DNA from: Acanthornis magna
Taxonomy: Eukaryota; Chordata; Aves; Passeriformes; Acanthizidae
DNA: 64,000 bases
Direction of reading: 5' to 3'
NCBI GenBank assembly: GCA_036785705.1
Contig: JAWUZG010000018.1
Span: 6,173,501-6,237,500, forward strand
Shown piece by piece: positions 51,526-64,000 of the stretch. The position numbers and the translations under genes were made by a program. Positions within the stretch are counted from its first letter, which is position 1. Every line of letters starts with the position of its first letter. The notes under the pieces were generated by a model. It was not told where the DNA came from, made no database searches, and was given only the letters and a program-made list of their open reading frames with translations.

Positions 51526-54500
51526 ATCAGTTCAATATGTGTAGTGTGGGATGTGCTTTCTGGGTGCTGTACAAAGTGCCAAACGCCCAAGAGCCTTTTC
51601 TGGATGTGCAATTTGATTCATACTGGAGACCTTCATGGTGCTGAGGACAATTAATGGTTTCAGTCATGATTATTAGGGAGTGGGGCATATTTGGTACATA
51701 TCCCCAGTGGATCTTCTGGTTTAGTTTCCTTTGGAAGCAATCTAGGTCATCCAAACTGCAACTGCTCTATGTTGCAAAGAAATGCACAGCAAGTGTTGAC
51801 AACTGGGAGATCTGCTTCAAAAATACTCTCGTGTTTCAAACTGCAATGACAGTGAGTCCACCAAATGACACATTGCTCAGCCTGGGTCTTCCTTCCACCC
51901 AGACCATCAAGTGGGTCCTGCCACATGGTAGGGTGCCATGGCACAGGAGGAACAGAAGGAGCATTGCTTCATGAACAACACCACACACAGGCTTAACTCC
52001 TAATTTCGACCACTATGAGATGGGAGCCCTTCACATCAAGGCTGCACATGCCTGTTTTGGAACAGGTAACATTCATTCTGACATTTCCTGAACCAATCTT
52101 TTGGAAGCCATTCATAATATTTGTTTGTGTAATTAAACACAGTATTATTATGTGTATTTTGCACAGTTCCACAGTAGCAAGAGGACACTAATAAAAAAAA
52201 AAATCCTCTTTTAAACTTTTAAAATTATCCACAAAAAAAAAAATCGCTCTATACATGGGTAGATGAGGGAATATACAGAAGCAGTAAGACAATATTGATC
52301 TGCACAAGAGCATGCTGCAGGGTGGAAACCAGACACAAAATATGGGCTACACGTACAGTAAGGTTCCACTTACAAATATTTTTGAAAGGTTAAATGAGCA
52401 AAATGTTATAAAGATGGTATAGATTTCTACATATGATTTACATATTAAGGCTGACAATATCATTAGAAGATTTAATCTCTAGTTAAAGGAAATTATCATA
52501 AACAACCTATTGGATTGTAATTGCTGATTTTCCTTTTACTGAATTATCTATTAAGGCTTTTATTAACACTCTCTATGATCTTGACTATAACTTACGATCA
52601 CAACATGGATTTCTGTGGTTTTTTGCATCCTATCCACTTGACAATTTCCCTAGGCTAATAAGAATTTTAGACAGTGCTTATAAGTAGGTGTTATTGATAC
52701 ACTATGTTATGCTGTTGGAAGAAAACCAAAGTTTATTGCAGTTCTCCTCTATATTAAGCACTTCGCCACTTGGGAGGACAACATTGCTTACAGAAAACAT
52801 GTTTCAAAGCAGTTTAAAATTAGTTCCTTCTTTCTGCTATTATAGTTTACTGGCACTGTTTCTTTTCTCTTTTCCTTTCTCTATGCTCCCTTTGGGACAG
52901 ATGGAGTGAGTAACAGTGAATAAAATGATACAATTAAATTAAATGCAGCAAGCTTCAGCAAGCACAGTTCCTGATCCTGCAAGATGCCAAGTACTCTCAA
53001 GTCAAGATAAGGTACTTAGAGCTCTACTCTGAATGAAACAAGCATAAAAGACTAAGTACGAAACTCATTAATATGGAACAGGCACCAAAGAAGGGCATCT
53101 CTTCCCTTACCTACAGGACTACTCCTGAATCACTTAAATGGTCAATTACCCAGGTCATCACTGCAATATCAATTTCCATTTTTGACTCCCATAGTCCTAT
53201 GAAAATCAATGACTACACCATTGGTGCATATTGGCTTTCACGCACTTTGATGCTCCCGTTTCCCAAACTGCTGAAGCCAAAAATTGATATTATAGTATGT
53301 TCTTTATAGGATGCTTAATAATAAAATACGTTTTTAATGAGCACAGTCATACCCCATTGTTTTATTTCTTTTTTCATAAAGCCAAGTAATGATAAGGGCG
53401 TGACTGAGGATAACTCCATGGGCCACATTCAAAGCAATGCCTGTTTTTTCTGGAATTACCAAAGAATGGCTTTTCACTTTTAGACTACTATTCATATGTG
53501 GATTTCAAAGCCCTTGACAGACACCAATAATACCTCACAGTTAATCAAACAATTAAAGAGAGACAGAGGAATCACAAACACATACAGTGGAACAGCAGCT
53601 GGTTAGCAGCACAAAGCTACACTTTTCGATGTCAAAGCTTAGGACAATACTCATGTCTAACTGTCTAATTTGGAATCAATTTAAAAGTCCCCAAACCCAT
53701 AAAAATTATTAAATCTTGTGACAAGTTCCACCGAAATTAATTAGACCACTTGCAAAAAAACAGAATTAAGGTGTTATCCTTGTAAAGTGTGAGTATGTCA
53801 AGGACACTAAGGCTAGTATCTGTTCTCAAATCAAATTTTTATCAATGCAAATTTTGAGCTAGAAGGATGGGCATGTAAAGGTACCAAAATCATAAGCCTA
53901 AGGAAAAAATTTTACCTAGACTTCTCTACACTACAACTCAGTCCATTACCTCTACATAATTTTAAGAAAACTACAAAATCCTTAAAAATACAGAAAATTT
54001 AAAGACTAATTTAAAAATCATTAGACCAAAGAAAATGTATTTAGGAATCAGAATTTTCCATATTGCAGTTAAATAGGCCCATGACTCCAGCACACTGTTG
54101 GAGATCAGTATAGTTCCACTGATTTTTCTGGCTCTTTTATCACTTTATGTCCCTCTCTTTATCACATAAAAATATATTAGTAGTAGAAGTCCAACTAAAT
54201 TTTACAGAATTATGTGCATAGATGCTTCTTTTTCAGCAAACAAAACAATAAAGCACATTATCACAGATGTGTTTCAATAAAAAATTAAAGATGATTATGC
54301 TTTAGAATAATCTCTCTTTACTTAGCTATTTGCCAGGTGTCACCAAGCACAACAGTTAACAATCTACAACAAAATGAACCAACCGAAAATTGCCTTATTC
54401 CAACAGGACTGTTATCTTTGATGCAGACATTAGGTTACTGCTGGCCATCTATTAATCTATTTTGTGTAGGATTACACCGTAGATCTGTTTTCCCAGTATT

Positions 54501-54939
54501 ATCACAGATCAAGAATTTTCTGTCAGAAAATTTGCTATTGGAAGAGACCTTTCCTCAACTACATATTCAGTCAAGATATTCAAAATGTAGCCTATTAATT
54601 TCAGAAGGATTTAAGCTCCTCTTCTGAAGCTCCACTATGATACTGACCCACCACACACAGAGTGTTACTACAGGCAGCATTGTAGCTGCACACAAAGGCA
54701 GAAGCTGCGCTGTGCCATGTCTCTTCACAGACGTCAGGCGCTGTCGCTGGCTTTCCTCCCTTGCACACCCTTTAACCCACTTTCCAAACAAGAACTGAGA
54801 ATAGCAATGTTTGCACCAGAAATGTGCTGTGTGGGTGAGCTCTAAATTTTGGGTTGAGACTTACAAAGTCAAGTAATTAACTTTCACACAACAGTCCATT
54901 AAAAGTTCACCATAATAGTGAGTCTCTGTTGCACCTGAC

Positions 54940-55056
54940 AGGGTCCACTTAAGAGGACAGGTACAGTGAGACACCAAAATCCAATGACTTGCTCGAGACC
55001 ACAAAGATAATGAAGCTGAAAAAAATCCACATCTCCTGTCATCAAGTCCCATGATT
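54940..55056 (-). repeat. Possible MIR-like SINE fossil
   Basis: CCAATGACTTGCTCGAGACC followed by ACAAAGATAATGAAGCTG and then CATCTCCTGTCATCAAGTCC follows the antisense MIR core (GTGACTTGCCCAAGGTCACACAGC...GTCTCCTGA). Diverged but in the right order. Confidence 0.4.
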
Positions 55057-55345
55057 TTTCTGCAAAACCAGCATTACCTTTCTAGTTGCATATAATTACA
55101 AATCACTTACAGATCACATCCTGGAGCATCACAAGGGATAATGAGACAAGTGGGGGCAGTAACAAAACAAAATTTAAAGCTTTCTGAGTTTCAACATGCC
55201 TGTTGCATGTTCATAATAGTTCTATCCAAGCAAAACTGAGCAAAAGATAAGTTAATATAAACCTGAAAATAGTATTTATTTTAGAAATATCATCTCCAGA
55301 GCAATTTAAATCATAGCTTTATACACTCAGGAGGTAAGAATCCTT

Positions 55346-55361
55346 GTTGTTGTTGTTGTTG
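55346..55361. repeat. (TTG)n simple repeat
   Basis: Five consecutive TTG units in otherwise unique AT-rich sequence. Confidence 0.85.
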
Positions 55362-56934
55362 GTTTAGTGAAAAGGGTAAATTCTAACTAATAATTGCTGG
55401 GAACTAATACTTTTAAAAGCTTCATCCCATCCTGAGCTGTCTCAGATGTAGGCTTTCAGTTTGGGAAAGGTAAGGCAATCAGCAAACACAGTTCACACTT
55501 CCCTTATCCAACGGTCAGAAATTGCCTTGGCAGATGTGTGTGGGACCAAAGAGAGGTTCTTCAGGCAGCTAACTCAACTGCTGAAGCACCACATCGTCTC
55601 CTGATGGTACCCACAGTCACACCGACCAGGAGAAAGTACTAACAGTGCTCTTCCACAAGTGAGTTAATCGGCCCCTGCCCATGGAGTGGGCATTATGGCT
55701 GCTCTGCTATAGCCTCATGGGCGGCAACACAACTGGAACTATTCACTGGTTTCTGAACTCTTCATTTCAACAGTTGTTCCAACTGCCTTTGTAAGAAGCT
55801 GCAGGGACATGGCATGATCGGTCATTTCCTTATTTTGGAAAAGGAAACAAAGGAAACTGCAGTACTTTGCCAGAAACAATTCTAGTGGCAGCAAGGTTGG
55901 CTACAAGAGAATCTCAACAGACTATGGCAGCAGTCCACATCAGTTATTTTTCTTAATTGTGGCTCATAAATCCTGTGAGCACTTTATATCAACATTAATT
56001 GGAAGTCAAGGGTTCACAGTACCCTCCAGGAATTAACACTACAGAAGCCACAGAAAGTCTTCCACCAAGGAACATAAGGATTTCAGTCTCAGATAAAGCC
56101 CTGTGGTTTTATTTTTAGTTTGGGAGGAGGGAAGGGAAGGGAGCCAAGATACAAGCAGAGTCTTATGAGCAAATACAGATTCTTCTCCCCTGTCTTGCCC
56201 CATTAACTGTAACAAGGCTCTTCAGCCTCTCTTCTCCACATTACTCTAATTCAATCCCAGTTTCTACTCACCATTGCTAACACTTCCATTTATAATACAA
56301 GAATTTAAGTCTCTCTCTGGGAGCAGTACAACACTGAGGACTTTCATTTTCTCTCAGTGTTAAACAACCAATGTAGTCTGACAAAAATTCCAGCTATAAC
56401 ATTTTGCATTTTTACAGTATTGGTCACTTTCAGATGCTGTTTTACTTAGAGGCTTACCTAATATGAGGCCCTGGTGTGCTGTATGCTAAATAACTAGTTA
56501 AAATTCACTTCCTGAGCCAAAAGGTTTGCAGTCTAAATAGGGAAAGAATGGGCGAGGGAAACAAACCAGTGATTTATACATTATCAAGGCAGCAGTATGG
56601 TCACGACCAGAAGCCAGCTCAGACTTGCGTGCTGGACCATGCTGTTACTCAGGCACTACCTGAGCTCTGGGACACTACTAAGGATCGATACACCCATGAA
56701 AATCAGGAGGAGAGATGACTCAAGGACTAACCTAAGATCTAAAACATCTTCTGTGCAAGTGCGTAGAATAACTTCCAAACCTCATACTTCTTTCCCATCT
56801 CCATTTTATATCTCTCCTACATTTCAGAAGGATGTCATGTCCAGAGATAAAAACATACTATAGAATGGGATAATTACAAAATAATCAGTTTGAAAAAGAC
56901 CTCTTAAGATAAATCCCTTACTCAAAACATGGTG

Positions 56935-58385
56935 AATTCCAAAGTGACACTGGGTTGTCCAAGGACTTAACAAATTAGACTATCTGCAAGGATGGAGACT
57001 CCACAACCTCTCTGGGCAATCTATTCCAGTATTTAAATACCACCACCCCCCCCACCCCGTGAAATAAAATTACTTAATATCTAAGAAATTTTACTAATGC
57101 CTTTGAATTCCTATGCAGAAACTTGTATCCATTACATCTGTTCCTTTTCCTGTGCATTTCTAACTCCATTCGCTCCCTGTCTCCGCTAGAGGTAGTAGAA
57201 GATGGCAGTTTGATCCTCCCTTAGCCTTCATTTGTCCAGTGTAAACAAGCACAGTGCTCTCAACTTTTCCTTGCACTGCCTTAATTTTCCTCTGCTGCAG
57301 TTCTCTAACCATCTTACGGTCTGCTGGATTGCTCCACTTCATTCTTCTTTCTCTTGCACAGCAGGTCTAAACTGAACATAGTTCTCTACACGGGGTCTTA
57401 GAAGTAATGAACAGAGGGGAACAACCACTTGACCTGCTGGCTACAGACTTGACAAGGTTGCCCAGGATGCAATAGGCTTTTGTTGCTCTGAGCAAGTTCC
57501 TGCTGACTCATGATCACCTCCCTGCACACTAGGACCCTCCAGGTCTTTCTGCAGCATCGCTTTCTAGACAGTTGGCCTCCAGCCTGAACTAATCTGTCTT
57601 GGCAGAACACTGCCTTTGTATTGTGAATATCACGAGGACTCTACCAGCCCATTCCTCCCGTTTGTTGAGGTCCCTCTGTATGGAAGCTCTGCTCCAGCCT
57701 AGCATATCAATGGCTCTCCTTCCAATTTTGCATTATTCATGAGCTTGCTGAGAGGGCATGTTGCCACTGTAGGTTGATGTATTGGAACAGGATACCCTGG
57801 GAAGTGGTCAAGCCACCATCCCTAGAGGTATTTAAAGATATGTAGAAGTGGTGCTTAGGAGCGCACTTTAGTAGTGGACTTGGCAGTGCTGGGTTAACTG
57901 TGGGACATGATCTTATAATTCTTTCCCAAACTAAATGATTCAATAATTCTATAAACCCATGAAAATGTTGAACAGTATCAGCCCCAATACTGATTGCTGA
58001 AGGAGATCACTTGTAGTTACCTGCCAGTTTTGTACTAAACCATAGAGTCTCTTTGAGCAAACAGTCCAATTTTTCAAAACTACCCAATTCATGTCTTACT
58101 AGTTTAGCTACAAAGATGGTGTGGCAGATCATGTCAGAAGCCGTGTCCAGGTAGACAACATTCCTAGCTATTCCTTTATAACACAAGAATTCACTTCATT
58201 CTACAAAGTAATGAATTGGTCAGGCATCATTTATCCTGGTAAAACAGTGCTGTTCTCAATTACCTTCCAGCTCTTCAAACAGCTGGGAAGTAGCTTCCAA
58301 CATGATTTCCTCCGTAATCTCTTCAAGGACTGAGAGATGCTACCAAGCCTGCAGTTCACATAGCTCCCCTTCTTGCATTTTTGTA
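56935..58385 (-). mobile_element. Long old CR1 LINE fragment, antisense, interrupted by another CR1
   Basis: Read on the plus strand it runs through GGATGGAGACTCCACAACCT (CR1 3' region), CTTGACCTGCTGGCTACAGA, CTAGGACCCTCCAGGTCTTT, GTTGAGGTCCCTCTGTATGG and AATTTTGCATTATTCATGAG. After the interruption it continues AAAATGTTGAACAGTATCAG, CAGGTAGACAACATTCCTAG and AACAGTGCTGTTCTCAATTA. These are consecutive antisense blocks of CR1 ORF2 from the reverse-transcriptase thumb side to the 3' end. The copy is heavily mutated with no long open frame. It is the longest repeat in the window and one of the oldest. Confidence 0.88.
57756..57957 (+). mobile_element. CR1 3' end inserted inside an antisense CR1
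   Basis: Sense CR1 3' sequence: AACAGGATACCCTGGGAAGT, CCATCCCTAGAGGTATTTAA, TTTAGTAGTGGACTTGGCAG and TTTCCCAAACTAAATGATTC, ending AATAATTCTATA. Antisense CR1 sequence stops at about 57755 (GCTTGCTGAGAGGGCATG) and resumes at about 57958 (CCATGAAAATGTTGAACAG) with no large loss of consensus, so this younger element landed within the older one. Confidence 0.88.
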
Positions 58386-60965
58386 GAACATCATTAATTT
58401 AATAAACCCATGGAACGATGGATGGGATGCAAAATAGAAGCAATTAGAATGAAAAACAGCCCCGTGGAACATGAAACTACAAAATCCTTACAATGTTTCC
58501 TGTGTCTGATTTGGCAGCAGAGGAAGAAAGAATTCTGAATATCCTGAGCTGACACCTGCTGTGCAGATTTTCCATGCGGAATGTTATTTGAAGCCAAAGT
58601 ACACTATTATTGAAACAGAGTAATTAACTGCCAGACCTTTTCCATGGTGTCATACAGGACACTATAACCAAGCATTTACCTGCCTAGAACAGAAACAAGA
58701 CATTTCTGCTTATTCAACTTCTCTTGTAGACTTAAAGATGCTTCTCTAAAATCTCACTCATGTTCATAAAAAAAGTCAGGAAATATATTTAAAACTGCAG
58801 AAAGGAAATTGGATTCTTATTTCAGGGGATTTTTTTTCTTTTGGAAGTCCAGCTCCTATTAAACAACAGAATACCTCCTACTGCTTTCAGTATGTGTTAG
58901 ACTAAGCCATTGATTGCACTGAGTACATGACTAATATGAAGAAAGAGTAGAAACCAGCACATATTCATCCTGAAGTTGTTCTGACGGAGCCAGAAAAAAA
59001 CAACTTTCCTCTAGAAAACAACCTGGAATTCAAAGTTAACAACTATTTGACAATCAAAACCATCTGTATTACCTGGAGGACACTTAAGCCCGGTTTAGAG
59101 AGAGGAAAAAACTGGAAAACACTATCGTTTTCACCTTGATAAATTAAAGATGGTTATTTTAGCATAAACACAAATTCAATGAAATATTTTCTGGAAAATT
59201 TGAAGTACAAGTACACATGAAACCCTCTTTCAGATTCAAACTACACTTAAGCAAGTGTGTCTGCCTCTCTGCATAACACTTGTGTCTCAGAATTCACAGA
59301 GCATTTGACAGCTTTGGTTTCTTTGCCACAGATCTTTACTAGGCATTTCAGCCACCTTTACTTTATGAACCACTGTTTCTCTCAGAACCCCTGCAGGGGT
59401 ATCAATACTAAAGAATCAAAAAATCAGAAATGGATGGCCAGGGAGTGACTGTTCCTTTCACAGGCTAATTCACATTAGTCTAATCTAGATAATTTCCACA
59501 AAAAAATCAGTAACGTAGAAAATGAGTCACAATTTAGGAGAGAGCATGACATTTAAAATAACATGGGTCACCCAGGAGCCAAACATTATTGACTTTCCAT
59601 GACATTTATTCTTTCCAATGCCCAAGTTGATTTAGACAGTGGGGCTTAGTAATCTTTGTAATGTAGTACCCTTTCTTTCCCACAAATCTCTTTGTGACTT
59701 GGATGGGATTGATGAATGTTATTTTGAAGTATTATGAATGAATATTATGGCAATCTTGTGTTACATCTAATCTGGTTAGCACCTGTGTAACTTACATCTG
59801 CTTCTTTTTAGTTTATGAGAGTTTATATCCATACTTTTACAGTATAAAACTAACAAATAAAAACTAGAATTTTAGCAGCTATCTGGAGCAGTTACTGCCC
59901 TGACATTGCCTTAGGCAGTGTCACTGCCCTAGAGCTTCATGTTGTCATTCGTTGCTGGAAATTACTCCCTTTGCATTAGAGCCAAGAAGAGAGAATATGC
60001 AAGTCCTCATTTCCTCAGGACAGGGTCAAAGCTTACCTTAAATCATGCCTGTCTTGGTGGGGCTACAGTGGCTGATTTTGCACCACACTGCACACTTAGC
60101 AATCTGATGCTCTGCATGAACCATGCCAAACTCTAGCTCAAGAGTGTGTCTGTGCCCTTAACCTCCTTCTGGATAGCAGGTCTACCCCGACTTCATCAGC
60201 ATCTACACACACTGCACAGATTCAAACAGGAGTTCAGTAGCTTTTAGTTCAAACCAAAATTGACAAAGCACGTAGAGTAGCTCTTATGCAGAAGCTAACA
60301 TTCTAAAAAAGCAGAATGATAATTACTTGTAAATACTGCCTTAAAAGCAAACAAAATTATGTCTGCTATATAAAAGCAGGCTGTGTACATACCATATACC
60401 ATTAGGATTTTTATATGTCAGTTATCATATAGTTAGCACAAGTCCCTTTCCCTACTGTGGAAAGATCCCAAAGCTCTATGATCATAGCTCTGCATAATTT
60501 TCAGCTACTTAAAACAAGGCAGAAGTGTTCAGTGTTATTAACTCACAGCAAAAGTGTTTCTCATTCCCATTATGCTGGTATAGGCAACCTGCATCACAAG
60601 CCACGCTGCAAAGTTGCAGAGCAATATGAGCACATTGATAACGCTGGAAGTTGTTCTTCTATTTCAAAATAAGACTCAAAGTACCACTGAACAAGTGAAA
60701 TGGAAGTTCAGGTAATGGTTCACACTCATGGTTACAGGAAGAATATCTCAGTTATCAATCACTTACAGAGTTCCTATCCCTTGCCACAGGCTGCTGCCCC
60801 CAAACCTTTGCAAGTAGAAGAAACAAGCATATGTTTTTCCTTTCCTTCAACGCAAAGCTGGCTTTCTCAGCTGTCTTTTCCAGGAGATGGTTTGAGAGCA
60901 CCTGCACAATGCAGAGCATTGGACACAGTGCTGCCATTACCAGGGGCTATAGGGATGACTTGAAT
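58386..60965. other. Upstream flank, nothing recognised
   Basis: Unique AT-rich sequence between two CR1 elements. No repeat family, RNA gene or homologous open frame seen. Confidence 0.55.
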
Positions 60966-61483
60966 TCATAGAAGCATAGAATATGCTGAGTTGCAAGGGA
61001 TCCACAGAAATCATCAAGTCCAACTCCTGGCCCTATGCAGGACATCCCCAAGAATCACAACATGTGCCTTAGAGTGTTGTCCAAACACTTCCTGAACTCT
61101 GTCAGGCTTGGCGCTGTGACCACTTCCCCGGGGAGCCTGTTCCAGTGCCCAGACCCCCTCTGCATGAAATTTTCCTGATATCCAACCTAAACCTCCCCTG
61201 CCTCAGCTTCATGCCATTTCCTCAAGTCCCGTCACTGCTCAGGAGAGTGAAGAGATTGGTACCTGCCCCTCTGCTTCCCCTCAAGAGCAAGTTGTGACTG
61301 CAATGAGGTCTCCCCTCAGTCTCCTCCAGGCTGATCAGACCAAGCAACCTCAGCCACTCCTCACACAGCTTCCTCTCAAGGCCCTTCATCATCCTCGTGG
61401 CCCTCTTTTGAACGCTTCCTAATAGCTCAATGCCTTTTTTATATTGTGGTGCACAAAACTGCAGCTTGACCCACATTACCGTG
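60966..61483 (-). mobile_element. CR1 LINE 3' portion with ORF2 C-terminus
   Basis: Plus-strand order is ATAGAAGCATAGAATATGCT (terminal repeat and subfamily-specific end), GTCCAACTCCTGGCCCTATG, GAGTGTTGTCCAAACACTTC, GGGGAGCCTGTTCCAGTGCC and ATCCAACCTAAACCTCCCCT. On the minus strand the frame 61476-61222 contains GSVQKRATRMMKGLE, then LRLLGLISLEETEG, the conserved CR1 ORF2 C-terminal region. The copy is 5'-truncated. The 3' end differs from the GGTTTGGGTTGGAAGG group at 19.3, 34.5, 35.0 and 41.4 kb, so it belongs to a different CR1 subfamily, closer to the tail of the SINE at 51.4 kb. Confidence 0.93.
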
Positions 61484-64000
61484 CTCAGCTAGCCATAGCA
61501 ATACCTTCTTCTGGTCTGTATTTGTTCTCTGACCTGAGAATAAACACGCTATTTTGCCTATGAGGTTGCCAACTTTTATAAATACAGATTTCATTAAGGA
61601 AAGATTCCTAAATTAAATATGACAACTAAAATCTCTGTGGAGAAGGAGAGCCCGCAATACATTTAAAACAGCCACAAATCTTCTAAAGCAATTTCACATT
61701 AGAACTCAAGTTAACTGAAAGAAAAATAAGCTGACTAAGCCAAACACTTCTCTGTAATGGCTGAACTGCTTTCAAGTGAACTCTTCATGATAGCATAACT
61801 AGGAAGTCCTGCATACTAATTCAACACTCAGGATCTGAATAAATATCAAAAGGTGTCTATCTATTTATTTTCTATAATTGCTAAAATTTATATGAAAGAG
61901 GTAGAATATCAATTTAGGTCCCATCTTGCTTGATGTGTAAGTGCTGAGAGATTCTGCTGCCATTTAGCAATCAAGTAGTTCCACACAGAGATACTGACAG
62001 TGAGCACAATGATGTTTCTGGATTTGTTGTTGTTTTTGTTGTTACATAATACGGAAAGAGAGTGCCATTTTTATTAAGCAAGTTGGGAACTTTGCTCACT
62101 GAAATTTTTCCACTGCATTTGCAAAATGGAACAAGTACTGTCTAATTTATATATAAAAAATAAGCATTGTCACTAGACTTCATAAATGTTATGCTGCGTT
62201 GTAATTTCTTTATTTAAGAAATAGGACAGGGAAGGGAATTTGACAGAGAGTGACCTTTGCCTAATGATTTTAGAGCTTAGTTTTTAAGGTGACTTTCATG
62301 GACTACAAAGAACACAACACTACTGGGTCACATATAACATTCTTCTGCTGTAAGATATTGCTGGAACCATTAACAAAATCAATTAACACAAAGCCAGATC
62401 AGAATCTGGTGCAAAACTAAGTGTGGGTCTGTCAGAAGTCAAATAAATCACTCAAGACATAATCTTTATGGACAAAATAAGAATGTGGAATATTTTTGCT
62501 TCTTATCCAATACATTCCACAGCAATAAAAGAAACTTAGTGGTTTTGTGAAACGTTTTAAGACAACCAGCATCACATAGGCAAAATGAACTTTGATTCTA
62601 GATACACAGTAAGTCAGAACACCAAAAGAACACCAAGAGAAAGACCTGGACTTTTGGGAGCCACCTCAAAGGCACAGGACACTTACAGTAAATGTTATAA
62701 TATGGCAAAATTGAAGTGGCTTTTCCTGAGACCAGCAGAAGGGAAGCCTTCTTACCTTTGAAATCACTATTGCAGTGCATCAAGGAGAGACGCATACAGG
62801 ACAGTGAACAGACTATGGAGGAAAGAGATGCACAAAATCAGCTTCCCAAAGTCCTGTTCTTGTGAATGGGTTATTAGATTTCAGTCTGCAAAGACTCTGA
62901 AAGGAACTATGCTTTATGACATCTCAGATGAAAGAGACACTGAACTATCTGAACTGTTTATCAGTATTTAAAAATAAAAATCCCCAACATGATTCAAATT
63001 AATGAATTAACACTCTGAAAGTCAAATCTAATGCTGCAGTCACAAAGGTATTGTGTATGGCAACATTTGTAACACATTTGGAGTCTTTATAATAGAGTCC
63101 AAGGTGAAATGGAGTTGAGAGTGCTTTTCATCAAATGATGTAGTGAATAAATTCTATTTCCTTCTAATATAATGAACTTCAGTACTTTAAAAAGAGTGCA
63201 TCAGAAAGTTTTCCTTGAAAGTCTGAAGCTTTACTAGTCTCTTGTCATTCTGCTAACAGCACTGTTATAGCAAAGGGTGAATAGAGCCGTTAAATCAGTG
63301 TATATATACATGTGACCTTCAGCATAGAGTGTTTTTTCCAGCAACCATGAAGTGTCTACAATAGTGACAAGTTATTTTCTGAGTAATCTTGTGTGTACAT
63401 ATATATCACAAGATGATATAAGATTTCGTGTAGTAATCTTACTCTGCTCAGTGGAGTTAGGGTGACATATGCTGCTTTGTGATACAGAACGGAGTAAAAT
63501 TGAGTTTTCTAATATAAGTCCTGACAAAAATAGTAAGTGAAATACCAGTAGTGCGAAAGACGATGGGGCAAACAGAGCCACTATTATGGGCTTTGTAATA
63601 TCTCAGACACAGTCCTTGATTTTTAGAATTAATTTCACTGGGAAATGGAAAGTCTGACAAGACACAGAGGTGATTTTTAAGAGGGCCATTGACAGAAGCG
63701 ACCTCAATTTAACATATCAGCTGAAAGATAGTACCTCTTATCATGTAGCTTCTTCTAAAATCACTCTTCAGTGACAGCATCAAATATGAGTCAAAGTCCC
63801 AAGGCAATACAACAACCACCTTATAACACTCTGCTCCAAAAGCAAATCTGCAGTGAAAAATTAACACTCTGTCACCAGGGACTTCATGGATGAATAGAAA
63901 TCCATCAGGAATCACAGGTTATGCAAGAAAAGTCATTGGACAAAACTACCTCCTATCCAAAAATATTTCCGTTTCCTTATCTTCCAAGAAAGAAAGCGGC
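61484..64000. other. Upstream flank to the window end, nothing recognised
   Basis: AT-rich sequence with short TTG runs near 62025-62043 and a small TATATATACATG stretch near 63300. No gene or clear transposable element could be supported. Confidence 0.55.

Larger units (their letters stand above)
47348..56934. other. Upstream flank with one probable LTR and one SINE, no gene recognised
   Basis: The 47.4-50.1 kb part is AT-rich and shows nothing I recognise. The LTR (50.2 kb), SINE (51.4 kb) and MIR-like piece (55.0 kb) are listed separately. The rest contains only short, unrelated open frames. Confidence 0.6.

Noticed and set aside
61222..61476. A short protein gene on the minus strand
   Set aside because: Its sequence (VQKRATRMMKGLE, LGLISLEE) is the CR1 ORF2 C-terminus; it is part of a truncated LINE.
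1..64000. CRISPR arrays, operons, phage or plasmid features
   Set aside because: CR1 elements, a CpG island and a spliced receptor exon show this is vertebrate nuclear DNA. No spaced direct-repeat array or gene cluster is present.

Overview
The window is vertebrate nuclear DNA, almost certainly avian. It is AT-rich and gene-poor, with one strongly GC-rich CpG island and many CR1 LINE fragments in both orientations. A SINE with a tRNA-Ile-like head and a CR1-like tail (about 51.4 kb) resembles the zebra finch family TguSINE1. This makes a songbird or other passerine the most likely source, but that is an inference from recalled repeat families.

Only one protein-coding gene can be supported. 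The CpG island (about 25.1-26.65 kb) holds the first coding exon of SORCS2, a VPS10-domain sorting receptor, on the minus strand. The coding part is 25861-26229 (123 codons). It has an optimal Kozak start, a Leu/Pro-repeat signal peptide, a proline/arginine-rich propeptide with an RSRR furin-type site, and the start of the VPS10 beta-propeller. It ends exactly at a consensus GTGAGT donor in phase 0.

Since the gene reads right to left, 1-25860 is the 3'-going part of SORCS2 intron 1. From 26230 rightwards lie the 5' UTR and promoter (GC boxes, a CTCF-consensus match overlapping a short uORF), then upstream intergenic DNA to 64000. No second gene was recognised there.

Intron 1 within the window contains an old CR1, a diverged ERV LTR fragment, MIR-like fossils and a CR1 3' end at 19.3 kb. 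Most of it is unique AT-rich sequence. The upstream flank is richer in repeats: CR1 3' ends at 34.5, 35.0, 41.4 and 46.9-47.3 kb, a probable solo LTR at 50.2 kb, the tRNA-derived SINE at 51.4 kb, a 1.4-kb antisense CR1 interrupted by a second CR1 at 56.9-58.4 kb, and a CR1 at 61 kb. The other open reading frames are short, show no family resemblance, and look like chance. No CRISPR array, operon, tRNA or rRNA gene, or new multi-gene system was found.
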